Shown here one piece after another: positions 1 to 9,996 of a DNA stretch of 64,000 bases. The DNA is taken from contig CM050649.1 of NCBI GenBank assembly GCA_027574665.1, positions 60,416,150-60,480,149 on the forward strand, in the 5' to 3' direction. Position numbers and translations under genes: made by a program. Under the pieces are notes generated by a model. That model was not told where the DNA came from and ran no database searches. It saw nothing but the letters and a program-made list of their open reading frames with translations. This stretch comes from Rhynochetos jubatus. Its lineage: Eukaryota > Chordata > Aves > Eurypygiformes > Rhynochetidae. Numbering within the stretch: position 1 is the stretch's first letter; the number at the start of each line of letters is the position of its first letter.

Positions 1-92
1 TTGTAGAAATGTAACAGTGTAAATTCTGCTGTAACTTCAGATGTGGGAATGCTGCCATAAGAAGAAAAGCCAAATATATTTTGCTTTCTTTT

Positions 93-583
93 CATAGAAT
101 CATAGAATTATTTCATTGGAAGACACCTTAAAGACCATTTAGTTCCAATCCCTTTGCCATGGGCAGGGACATCTTCCACTAGATCAGGTTGCTCAAAGCC
201 TCATCCAGCCTGGCCTTGAACACTTCTAAGGATGGGGCATCCACAACTTCTCTGGGCAACTTGTTCCAGTACTTCACCACCCTCTCCATGAAGAATATCT
301 TCCTTACATCCAATCTAAATCTACTTGTATTCAATTTAAAGCCATTACCCCTTGTCCTATCACTACATGTCCTTGTAAAAAGTCCACCCCCCCAGATTTC
401 TTGAGGCCCCCTCAGGTACTGGAAGGCTGCTATTATGTCTCCCCAGACCCTTCTCTTCTCCAAGTTGAACCAGCCCAACACTCTCAGTCTGTCTTCACAG
501 GAGAGGTCCTCCAGCCCTCTGATCATCTTCTTGACCTTCCTCTGGACTTTATCCAACAGGTTCATGTCCTAATGTTGGGTGCC
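93..583 (-). mobile_element. CR1 LINE, 3' part (RT C-terminus and 3' tail), split by an LTR
   Basis: A 5'-truncated CR1 non-LTR retrotransposon lies on the minus strand. The left edge shows the avian CR1 3' tail (CATAGAATCATAGAAT). The block that follows is the CR1 3' UTR and end of ORF2. The minus frame at 565-179 encodes the C-terminal end of CR1 ORF2 with recognisable segments: VQRKVKKMIRGLEDL, SDRTRGNGFKL, then NKLPREVV and FKARLDEAL. Reverse-transcriptase catalytic residues are not in this part. The reading continues at 1338-1761 on the far side of the inserted LTR, so the two pieces are one element. It is not a functional gene: it is truncated and interrupted. Family assignment is from the known CR1 consensus pattern. 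Confidence 0.93.
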
Positions 584-1337
584 TATGCTGGTTTTAGTCA
601 AGAAAGAGTTAACTTTCTTTACAGTGGCTGGTTTGAAGCTAGGTTTCTGGATTTACCCTGAGAAAAGTACTAAAAAAATGTATTTTTAGCTGGTGCTGGG
701 GTGTGTTTGCACCAGATTCAAGGTCTTTTTCAGCTTCTGATACTGCAGCTGCGTTCCTAACTTTTTCACTACAGGCAGTGTGGGGGGACACAGAGTTCAG
801 ACAGCTAACCCAAACTGACCAAGGGAGTATTTCATTCCACAGTACTCCATGCTCAGTACATATCCAGGGAGTGACCTTGGGGGCCATCACACTTTCACAC
901 TCTTTTACGCATTCTCACTTGTTAAGACTCTCTCTACCTCATTTGTTAGCTGCTTTGCTAACTCCTTTGCTGGCTTGTTCGCGAGTGAGTTGGTGGGTCT
1001 GTTAGTTTTCCTGGTAGTGCTGTAGCTGACAGGATTTGCTTGGACTCTGCTGCAATAGCTCTCCAGCTCCGGCTCTTGGGCCCTCTGGATCTGACTTTCA
1101 CTTCTTGGGCCCTGTATGTTGGTCGGTGGGTGGTGAGCAATTTTATAATATTGTATCATATGTTTTATTAGCTATTATTTGAATTAATTATTCATTTAGA
1201 TTCAACTGGTAAATAGATCTTATCTCAATTTTATGAACTTCCTTGTCTTTATGCTCTGATTCCCCCCCTCCACTGGAGGAAAGGTGGGGGGAGTTGTGAG
1301 AGTGGCTTCATGGTGTTTTTCTGGTTAAAGCATGGCA
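584..1337 (+). mobile_element. Solo-LTR-like copy of an avian endogenous retrovirus (family A), inserted in CR1
   Basis: About 750 bp look like an avian ERV LTR in plus orientation. The start (CTGGTTTTAGTCAAGAAAGAGT) follows a TG-like edge near 584. At 806-870 is the stretch that in this family precedes the TATA region (CAGCTAACCCAAACTGACCA, then GCTCAGTACATA where a TATA box is expected; it is decayed). The end (CTTATCTCAA, a C-rich then G-rich stretch, GGTTAAAGCATGGCA) matches the family's 3' end. No gag, pol or env sequence adjoins it, so it is read as a solo LTR. Flanking CR1 sequence is continuous across it. A decayed 5-bp target duplication is plausible (GTGCC left, TGGCC right). Two more copies lie at 6020-6260 and 63598-64000. 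The family name is not assigned; ERVL-like is an inference from the 5-bp duplication. Confidence 0.82.
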
Positions 1338-1761
1338 TGGCCCCAGAGCTGGATGCAGGAGTCTAGGTGAGGTCTCTCTAGAGCAAAGTAGAGGAGGAGA
1401 ATCACCTCCCTTAGCCACGCTTCTCTTGATACAGCCCAGGATACGCTTGGCTTTCTGGGCTGCAAGCTCATGTTGAGCTTCTCATCAACCAACACCATGA
1501 AGTCCTTCTCCTCAGGGCTGCTGTCAATCCATTCTCTGCCCATCCTGTACTTGTGCTTGGGATTGCCCTGATCCAGGTGCAGAACCTTGCACTTGGCCTT
1601 GTTGAACTCCATGAGGTTGTCACAGGCCCACCTCTCCAGCCTGTCCAGGTGCCTCTGGATGGCATCCCTTCCCTTCAGCATGTTGACCGCACCACACAGG
1701 TTGGTGTCATTGGCAAACTTGCTGAGGGTGCACTCAATCCTGCTGTCCATGTCGCTGACAC
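1338..1761 (-). mobile_element. CR1 LINE, reverse-transcriptase part (same element as 93-583)
   Basis: This minus-strand fragment of CR1 ORF2 covers the catalytic region and thumb of the reverse transcriptase. The open frame at 1792-1325 shows MDSRIECTLSKFANDT, then [58 protein letters not shown] and [12 protein letters not shown], all in CR1 order. The RT catalytic box, normally F/Y-A-D-D, reads F-A-N-D here; the first aspartate codon is AAT at 1709-1711 on the minus strand, so the enzyme would be dead. The protein order continues directly into the fragment at 93-583. The first dozen residues of the open frame come from a neighbouring plus-strand CR1 tail and are not part of the element. Confidence 0.93.
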
Positions 1762-1762
1762 A

Positions 1763-1912
1763 GGTTGCTGAGAGAAGTTTTGGAGTCTTCATCCTTGGAG
1801 ATATTCAAATGTTGCCTGGAACTTCTCTTCTGCAGCAGTCTAGGTGGCCTTGCTTGAGCAGGGAGGGTACTCCAGAGGCCCCTTCAAACATCAATAATTC
1901 TGTGATTCTGTA
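1763..1912 (+). mobile_element. CR1 LINE 3' end fragment
   Basis: About 150 bp are the extreme 3' end of a CR1 on the plus strand. They begin GGTTGCTGAGAGAAG, continue TTCATCCTTGGAGATATTCAAA and CTTGCTTGAGCAGGG, and end in the tail ATTCTGTGATTCTG. The segment that normally holds GGACTAGATGAT is missing, so there is a small deletion. It abuts the 5' side of the minus-strand CR1 fragment, giving two CR1 pieces in opposite orientation. Confidence 0.88.
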
Positions 1913-2224
1913 ATTTAGCTGCCTACAAACGGGTGCCCAGTGCAAGCTGAGGTCTCCTGGAATATCCTACTGTACAGACTTGTAAAACAAATATTAAAAT
2001 TGATATGAATTACCTATGAGTTACCATGTGTATGTAGAAGTTTGCGTGTCCATAGTGAAACACCAGAAGAAATAGCAAAACAAGAACCAGAAGATATATG
2101 TTAGCATCATATCTGATTTCATTTCAGTGAAGAGAAGGAGCAAACTAACATGAAAATGAAGTATCAAGATGATGAAGAACAGGACTGAAGTGGCAAAAAA
2201 AAGCCATAATCATCCACAGCACAG
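1913..2224. other. No recognisable feature
   Basis: AT-rich single-copy-looking sequence between two CR1 tails. No coding frame, RNA gene or repeat could be supported. Confidence 0.6.
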
Positions 2225-2292
2225 GAGCTGGACTAGATGACCTTTAAAGGTCCCTTTTGCCCCGAACCATTCTGTGATTCTATGATTCTGTA
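2225..2292 (+). mobile_element. CR1 LINE 3' tail remnant
   Basis: A very short CR1 3' end: GAGCTGGACTAGATGACC, GGTCCCTTTTGCCCC, then the terminal repeats ATTCTGTGATTCTATGATTCTG. Three 8-bp-like tail units are visible. The remainder of the element is absent because CR1 copies are usually strongly 5'-truncated. Confidence 0.88.
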
Positions 2293-3397
2293 AGGGAATT
2301 AGGGTTTGTGAAACCCAGGAATTTTGCATGAAACCCAGGAAGAGTGAAACAATATGATTGAAATGATCCCAAACAGCGTCCACTAAAACAAGATGGAAAA
2401 GGAAGTTGAAAACCAGCTTGTTATTACCAATGAAGAAGAACTCCAGAGATGTAGCAAGGTCTTAACAGGTAACTTGCCTCATTTGCGTAAAAGAAAGAGA
2501 GTGCACACAGCATCTTCTGTTTTGATCCTGGCCAGACCACTTTCACACACATATCTTCATGCTTTCCAAATAAAATTAACTTAGAGATTCAAAACAACAA
2601 CAACAAAACAATAACCCCCCCAAACTTTCCTTCTGGAAGATGTCTCACTGAATTTTTTTAGTCCACTTTTCAAACGCCATCCTTAATTCAGAACCGGATT
2701 GCTCTTGTGTGGAGGTTCTGCATAGCCCAACCTTTCTGAAATGGCCTAGATAACAACAGCTACTAAATAGGAATGTGAGTGCAACCTGTGCGTGAATGAA
2801 ATACCCAAACTTATATAAGTGTATGTTTGCCTCAAACTCATAGGATAGTGCTAGAGAGGAAGACGATCATAATTTTTATTGAACAGGAACCAGGGTATTA
2901 CAAAGAAGACTTTTGAAATAAAGGAATCATCTTGCCAAAAATGGTTTTGAACATTTGCATGAACATTTGTAACAGAAAGACAGACATTGTAGTGGAAAGA
3001 GAACAGCAGCCAAACACAGTTTGACACTGTGAGAAGTCCATCCTGGACAGAGCACCCTGCTGGGGTGCCTGCACCCAGCCAGGGGCTGGTAGCACAGAGC
3101 ATCAAGTGGGGACCACTGCAGCGTATCTGGGGCCTTGTGGGATGTTTTTCCCCTGTGCAGGTCAGGGGGCATTTCTGAGCAGTGGAGGCTCACCTGTCCC
3201 ACAAGGAGAACAGAGGAATGCCCCAGGAGGAAGGTGGTGGGGACCTGCACAGCCTGGAGAGGGTGCTGCGCACCTACCTCTCTGTGTGTGAGTGTCGGTA
3301 TGTGAGTAGAACTTCTTGGGATTAACTGTAGAAGTGTTTTGAGTTTATAGCTGTTTCTGAAACAGTAGTTTAGGAAAAAAGGGTTGTGTGGCTTTAA
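2293..3397. other. Unassigned; GC-rich segment at 3041-3300
   Basis: Most of this stretch is AT-rich and unremarkable. Between about 3041 and 3300 the composition rises sharply in G and C, and stop codons become rare on both strands, giving a 213-residue minus-strand frame (3568-2927) and a 61-residue plus frame. Neither has a domain, signal peptide or composition that I recognise, and they overlap each other. The GC-rich part may belong to the same decayed element as the frame that follows at 3398-3946. Confidence 0.4.
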
Positions 3398-3946
3398 AGA
3401 GTTCTTGTGCTCTACCAGGATGGTGGGGACAGGAAGGAAGTAGATGCTCCTGATTCCCAAAATGTCTTTGTGGTACCCAACTGCTCCAGACCATGTAAAG
3501 AATTGGCTGTGAAAATCCATAGTCATCTTCCTTGGGACAAAGACCAGATAGGTCCAATATGGTATCACTGTAAAAGATGTCTTCCAAAATAAGAGAGGAA
3601 TAGTATGAGAAAAACAGGTGACCGGTGTATCTATTTACGTTGGCTATTAATGACTGCACTTCAAGAAGGGCAGGATGCCGATCTTCAGAAGCTGAAAGAA
3701 TGTTTATGTGGTTACATACAGAGAAAAACCTATTTGCTACTGAGAGTGCTGCCACAAGGGACACTCAGCAGGCTCCAGGATTAATGGACATGGCAGCAAT
3801 GATGGCTTCATAAAGGACTGAGCACAATGAGAGGTGAACGCACAAAGGGAAACAAGGCAGAGAAGCTTTTATGGCAGTCCTGAGTGAAGACTGGGATCCA
3901 GAAACTGGAGATGGAGGTATTTGGGGATCAAGTGGAGGTGAAGAGT
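3398..3946 (+). pseudogene. Decayed reading frame of unknown origin
   Basis: One plus-strand frame stays almost open for about 183 codons. It is broken only by stops at 3590 (TAA), 3782 (TAA), 3800 (TGA) and 3881 (TGA), and closed at 3947. Two consecutive stretches of about 63 codons are open. The sense reading is rich in Lys, Glu, Gln and Leu, with segments such as WYHCKRCLPK, LQEGQDADLQKLKECLCGY and LRVLPQGTLSRLQD, which look like former protein rather than random AT-rich DNA. No start codon context, splice sites or known motif can be assigned. A relic of an endogenous retrovirus or another retroelement is possible but unproven. The region is also stop-poor on the minus strand (139- and 213-residue frames), which weakens the case. 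A protein-profile search would decide. Confidence 0.35.
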
Positions 3947-6019
3947 TGAATTTAGACCCAAATGAGATACAAGCCCTATCACCATGCCCTTCAATGGGGT
4001 AAGGATACTCTCAGGGCATGACACCTCCCACTTCAGAAAGTTGTCCTTGATTTAATTCAGCTGTAGTTGCAGTATCACAGTTAGGTGGTACCAGACAGTA
4101 ATGTTTTCCTATCGAATAACATGCAGAGGATAATATAAGATTTTTTGGGGGATAATTTTATTCTGAGGTTTTCATGTAGGGTTTTTTCCTTATTAGCCCC
4201 TTTTTCATCTTTACTACCCTTTCAGAATTTCAGTGACTTTTTTCATGGTACAGCCTTGTTATTTTTTGAGTGGGTGCTTAGAAAATAGATGTTCCATGTG
4301 ACTTCTTCCATCTGTACATGCTTTTCCTAAAAAAACAACAGATTGCATTGATGGTGATAATCGGGAAAAAATCATCTGCTAATGACATGGTTTCTCTTTG
4401 CATGTTCTCCAATATGATTTTATGCTTTCTGTTCATACTTACCAAACAACCCTTTCATGCATAATGTTTTATATTTTTGAACTTTAAAAAATATATGGAA
4501 TCTCAGTTGGTTAAAAAAAATAGCAACCTTTTTAAGGTTTTCCCTTCTCATGAATTAATAATACCATAAGCCTATTTCATGACAATAGCTAAGTATTTAC
4601 ATCTTTTTATTAAGTGAATTATTAGAAAAAATGTAACTGGAGAAGTGCAAAGTATTCGAAAAGAATCTGAATAATCAACCAATTGTTTTTCAATGGTCCA
4701 TGAAATAGATGAATTATTCAGTGGCACAGCAAGTCTAAACTCTTGAGATTTAGATAAAATAAATGCTCTCCAAAAGTAAATGATCAAACCTTCTTGAGTT
4801 AGAAGTGCATCCTTTTTCAAATGAGTGGCGATCATGGAATGTATCTTGAATTTTCTTTGTGTGGCAAGGTGTGTCAAGAATGCAAATGTTGAAAAATGCT
4901 TAAAAAACCCAACTTTTTTCCCTCACTTCTTAAAGATCCAGAAGTTGATAACCAAGTTGTTATTCTGTTAGAGATTATGAAAATCAACTGTGTAAAAATG
5001 GAATGAATACTTGTACATGTTCTGTATATTAAAAAAATAAATCCTTTCATTCTTTGATATTTGTCCTTTACATAACTGTAAATTCATCACCTACATAATA
5101 ATTTCCACATAATTTCCACATGATCTTTGCTCATCCATAGTGCCATTTAGTATTGTCAATATTAAAAGATTAATATTTTCTAACAGTTGCTTAAGAGATC
5201 CAATTCATACAAGGTCATTTTGAGGGAAAATAACTTACTTTATGTATGACACAGTCATTCCTAACTGCATTAAAAAACCAGCACTCCTTTTCAAGGCTTG
5301 CCATAATGGCAAACATGTTAAGTCCATTAAAATGGATTGACAGCCTAGCACAAAATCTAGAGACCTTTCCTACTTTAGAACTGTCCTGTCTCTGAGCAAG
5401 AGTGTCACACAGAACAGCAAATGTTAATGAAGATTCTGTGTAATTGTCAATATTTCTCTGAAGAAGCCACAACTAGCTTGAAACAAAATTAAATGTGCAG
5501 ACACAATCTTCATCGCTGTTCAGGCTTTGATATTCAACAAGATAAAATGACCGCATCTAGAATCTTAGTGAGTTCTATACTCACTATCCCTCTTCTCTTC
5601 AACTGACAAGCTAAAAGCACAAACCAGACTGGTAACTCATAGCACAGATGGTGCTGAAGACTGAAGACTGTGCTGAAACTACAACAAACTACACATATAT
5701 TTGGGGAATGATGTAAAAACTGGGACAATTTATCTTAAGAGTTGCTAAAATTGTTGGGCTCTCTTGTGTTGAATTGGTGGGACTTGCCAGCATCATTTGC
5801 ATCTTGAAGTGTCATAAGATGCTGAGGCAAGATTGACCAGACAGAACAAGTTTGAATTTGCCTGCAGGTATCTAAGTACGTCCTCTGTAGACAGTGGCCA
5901 CATATTGATCACATTTAGGATGCATGTGTTATGACTATTTAATTTTTTTTTTTTTAAGAGTTCATAAAATGAAAACAAATGCCCAAGTGTGTGAAAAGGA
6001 TCTGAGCTTCCAGGGTTGG
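3947..6019. other. AT-rich DNA without a supported feature
   Basis: Long AT-rich stretch with short homopolymer runs (a T run near 5942) and a small direct repeat of ATAATTTCCAC at about 5097-5118. Open frames up to 101-119 codons occur but lack recognisable content. Confidence 0.55.
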
Positions 6020-6260
6020 TGTTGTGGTTTAATCCCAGCCAGTAGTAAGTACCACACTCACCTCCCTCTCCCACATCTTGTGGAGAAGAAGCTGGAAACA
6101 CAGGCACAGCACCAGAAGTCCTTGACTCAGTATGAACACTCCCTAGCAACAACTGAAAACACCAGTGCTGTCAATACTCTTTGCCACATAAATCCAAAAC
6201 ACAGCCTTATACTAGCCACTGTGAAGAAAACCAACTCTGTCCCAACCAAAATCAGCACTA
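6020..6260 (-). mobile_element. Internally deleted LTR of family A
   Basis: This is a minus-strand copy of the family seen at 584-1337, shortened to about 240 bp. The left edge holds the LTR 3' end on the complement (TGTTGTGGTTTAATCCCAGC, then CACTCACCTCCC). The right half matches the first third of the LTR: CCTTGACTCAG, AACACTCC, AATCCAAAACACAGCC, and GAAAACCAACTCTGTCCCAA ending near CAGCACTA. The promoter and middle region expected between these parts are missing. A 118-codon plus frame crosses it but is a chance frame over LTR sequence. Confidence 0.8.
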
Positions 6261-9224
6261 TGGATCAGGCAAAGATATAATTACTTTGAAACTTGGACTT
6301 ACATTTCTAATAATTTAAAGAAAAAAATAGAAGTATGACATGGACTTTTTCATTTTTCCCAGCAAAATAATGGAAAGAGGCATTTCAAGGCAATTCTTTT
6401 CTTCATTTCACATGCTAATGTAGTTAGGAAAAGGTAAAAATGTGAGACTAGTAGACATAGTAGCTTTCTACTGTAGAATAAAAAGTAAAACAGATTCTTT
6501 TACCAATCATAATTTCAATGAAAAATCTTTTAAAGATAGAAACTTACTTTAACAATATACAATAAGTTCCTAAGTAATTATTTATACATATAAACAGGCT
6601 TTCTTTCTGTCATAAAAACAAAGCATATGTCAAAAGTAGTCCATTTGTTTTCTTTGTTTAGGCTATAGCATGACATTTTTCTATATGTGCCTCTCTATTC
6701 CTGCAACTATTCAAAAAGTTTGTGTCTAGCTTTATGTCCAACTTAATTAGGTTTATTACTTTAATGAAAATAGTCATGCTGTTGTCAACAAAAGGAGACT
6801 GTTGTCTTAATTACCATCGTAACATTAAAAAGGTGCTTCCTGTCCTTTCACTTTAAGTAGATTTTTAAAAAATACTGTAAATGTGTAATTAAATAGATTA
6901 ATGACACTTGGTAAGGAACAGTCTTCCAGGTAAGTTACTTTCATAAGTCCTTATTATTTTCTGTACCTGTTCAAAATTTAGAAATAAAAAAAAATGTTAT
7001 TTATGACCCACTTTCAAAAGTATTCTTTAAAAACTTTCTTTTGTCTCATTAGTGATTGTAGCTGGATTGAACACCCTTTAACACATTTAAGTAGGACTTG
7101 CACAAAAGGTCAGAAAATAGACAATCTTTAAATTGAGACAATTTTAGTCACCTGTTTTCTTAATACATCAGGCAAATATTGGTTTTAATGCCTTCAGAAA
7201 GGTTTTAAATGATTCTTTAATGTTTATTTAAAAATTATTGATGAGATTTTTGTAATTCAGAGAGATCACAAAATACTTCACGTTCCATCAAAGGTCAGCG
7301 AGGACATTCAAAAAAAACTTAACTTTTTGTGTTAGTCCCTTAATCTATGGGTTGTCCCTTGCTTTCGCTTGTATATACAGATATTAGTTGGTTACTAAAT
7401 ATTATGTATAATTATGTATATATATTACGCATTCATATTCACAACAGTATTAAAAAGATGTGTGTTCGTGTACATAATTTTGTGTTCTTATATGTAATCT
7501 TGTTTGTTCAGCAAATAATTTGTCTCAATTTTGTTCCTTGTCCTGGTAAGAAAATTGAGTTATAGCAGAATTGCTGTTATATCTCTAGACTGAAATCCTA
7601 CCTGAAAGAGAATCCAAATATCAACTAATATGAATAGTTAAATTTTTTGCAATTCTAAATTGAAGCATTAGAACAACTAGGCATGAATGTTGTATTTTTT
7701 AATGTATATAGCCACTGATGAAAAAACATTCGAAGACTGAATGAAATATGCTTTACAAATAAATTCATTGTTCTGCACTGAAAGAGGTCACTTACAATAA
7801 CATGAACCAGCAGTCTATGAACATTGGCACTAACAAGTTAAATCATTCGTACATAATGATGGGATTGTATTCTTCCCAGAGAAAATAGAGGTACCACAAT
7901 AGTCCATTGAAAAACCCTGTTCAGTGAACAAGACTGATTGAAAGCATGGACAGGATGTTGACACTGCTAAGAAAGAGACAAACGTCATAGAGTAATATGG
8001 AAAATGTTACAGTTTCATTATTATGTCAGTAATTCATCCATATGTTAAATGCTGCATCTAACATTTTAAAATGATATTTCAGAACTAGACAAAATTTAGA
8101 TAATAAATCAAATCTTCACTGGTGAGGAGGATGGAGTAAAGGGCTTTATTCAGTGAAATGATGGAAAGGCTTAGATTATTTGATTTGTAGAAGGAAGAAT
8201 GGAGAGTAAATGTGATATAGTATAACATTAAAATGAGGCTAATAGAACTCCAGGATCAATTGTGTCAAATCTCTTTATCTGATGTTAACATAATAATGCT
8301 TTATTTGATTTCAGTAATGGTTCATATAACAGTTATAGCACTGAATTGTTGAAAAGAAAATAAAATCTGCGTCTGAGATTCTGTAGAAAAAAGGAATGTA
8401 TGAATGTATGTAAGAGTGAATCAGATTAAATCAGGTTATCTTGCCTGGATCTTTGCCTGCATAGATAGCCACATAGAAGAAGATGTTTAACATAATTTCA
8501 TTATTTTGTAAGAAACGTATGCCAATAAATTGATCCAACCAAGAAGACTCATGATAAATTCCTCTTATCATGTCAGCTAATCAGAAACATGTAAAGACTT
8601 GATTTAAAAAAGCCCTCTCTCTTAAACTGAAGATCAACCACACTGCTAACTGACCTTGGTTCTTGCCTTTCCCAATTTTGAAACTATTTCCATTTAAAAA
8701 TGAACACTTGAAATTGTTATATTGTAAGAAATAAAACATTTTATTGAATGTTATTCTACTACTGATCTTTACTAAAGGAAGCATATTACTTCAGCTGCAT
8801 GAAACGTGGCATCTAGTAGATTTTCTTCCTTAAAACAGGCTTTATTAAATCTTTCAGCCCTATGACATATCCAAAAGTGAACTCCAGATTATCCAGTTCG
8901 AACACCTCAGTGATGTGCGCTAGCCAACAGAGGTATTCTACTTTGATATATTCCCTGTGTGGTTTTTTCATATGTTGAAGTAACAGTAGTCCTTGTTTAA
9001 TATAATTCCATCTAAGAATAATGTAATAAAGTGACTACATTTCTTAAATGAGAAGAGTTATACAATAGGGTATAAATTGACAGTTCACTGCATTTTCCCC
9101 ACTGGGTCTCTGAATGAATGGCAAAACTACATAGTAGCTACTATACTGTAAAACATAGGCACCCAGCTATTCAGACATAAATTCATACTTAAGGATTTTG
9201 TACATGAAGTTACGGATTGATGCT
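6261..9224. other. AT-rich DNA without a supported feature
   Basis: Nearly 3 kb of AT-rich sequence with no CR1, LTR, coding exon or RNA gene that I can identify. A consensus-like splice donor (CAG|GTAAGT) occurs at 6927-6935, but no exon-like sequence precedes it. Short ATGTAT motifs occur near 8395-8410. Confidence 0.55.
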
Positions 9225-9973
9225 GTAAGGGTATGTGGAAGGAGACCGACTGCTCCTTTAAGGGTATCTGGTCAAAATATGGTCAGTGCAAAAAGGACAT
9301 GAAAAGAAATGGAGAAAGGTATAAGCAAGACCATACAGAAGCACAAACCTGACTGAGAGATAGTAAGAGAGGTAGTGATGAGAACAAATCTGACCAGATG
9401 CACTAATAGGTAAGGGTATGTGGAGTGTGGACATGTAATTTTATGTAATTTCATGTAATTTTATGTTTATAAACTTTTCAGTAAGATTATCTGACTTAGA
9501 ACCTTGTCAAACTGGGCTGATGAGGAAAGGGGACAAACACACAGAGACATAAAACCTGAGCATGCCAGTACTCGGGGCATCCACAGGTGTGTGTGCTTGT
9601 GACCAGAGAGCATATGCACGTGTGTGTGTGCGCCTGTGCATGTGTGCCTGCACTACTGACCTTCTGTCTCTACCATCCAAAGAGGAGAAGGAGATGGGAA
9701 CAGTCTGGCTCTGCTTGTGTCTGATGCTAGTCTTGTCTGAAGGTGCTGCTGCAGGCAGCACCTTATCTGTGCCAGTCTGTGTGACCAGCCCTGTGTCTAT
9801 GTCCAGGTCCATCTGTCTGGTGTATGTTCTCAGCTTTGTTACTCAGCAGAGAGGAAAGGGTCAGGCACGTGTCCCAACCCCTCCCGCCCCGGGCACTCGA
9901 CTGGGCTCCAGCAGAAGGGCAGGAGGGTACCGGACTGCTGGAGAAGGATATGTAACTTTAGAACATCCCTTTA
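9225..9973. other. GC-shifted block with direct repeats and a TG-rich stretch; unassigned
   Basis: A 15-bp sequence, GTAAGGGTATGTGGA, occurs at 9225-9239 and again at 9410-9424, with a partial copy near 9259. Three 10-bp units of ATGTAATTTT type follow at 9433-9462. From about 9560 to 9960 the composition becomes GC-richer, starting with an alternating TG/CA-rich part (9583-9650) able to adopt Z-DNA, and ending in GGCACTCGACTGGGCTCCAG. A 147-codon plus frame (9562-10005) has no recognisable domain; it is Cys-rich only because of the TGTGTG repeats. An old ERV or LTR remnant is a guess. Confidence 0.35.
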
Positions 9974-9996
9974 GAAGAGCATGGGCCATGCTCTTC
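9974..9996. repeat. 23-bp palindrome (11-bp arms, 1-nt centre)
   Basis: GAAGAGCATGG at 9974-9984 and CCATGCTCTTC at 9986-9996 are exact reverse complements around a single G. It lies at the right edge of the GC-shifted block. Function is unknown. Confidence 0.9.

Noticed and set aside
2927-3568. 213-codon minus-strand open frame, one of the longest in the window
   Set aside because: No recognisable domain, composition shifts along its length, and it overlaps open frames in other phases and a better plus-strand candidate.
6927-6935. Perfect splice donor CAG|GTAAGT
   Set aside because: A match of this length is expected about once by chance in a window of this size, and no exon-like sequence precedes it.
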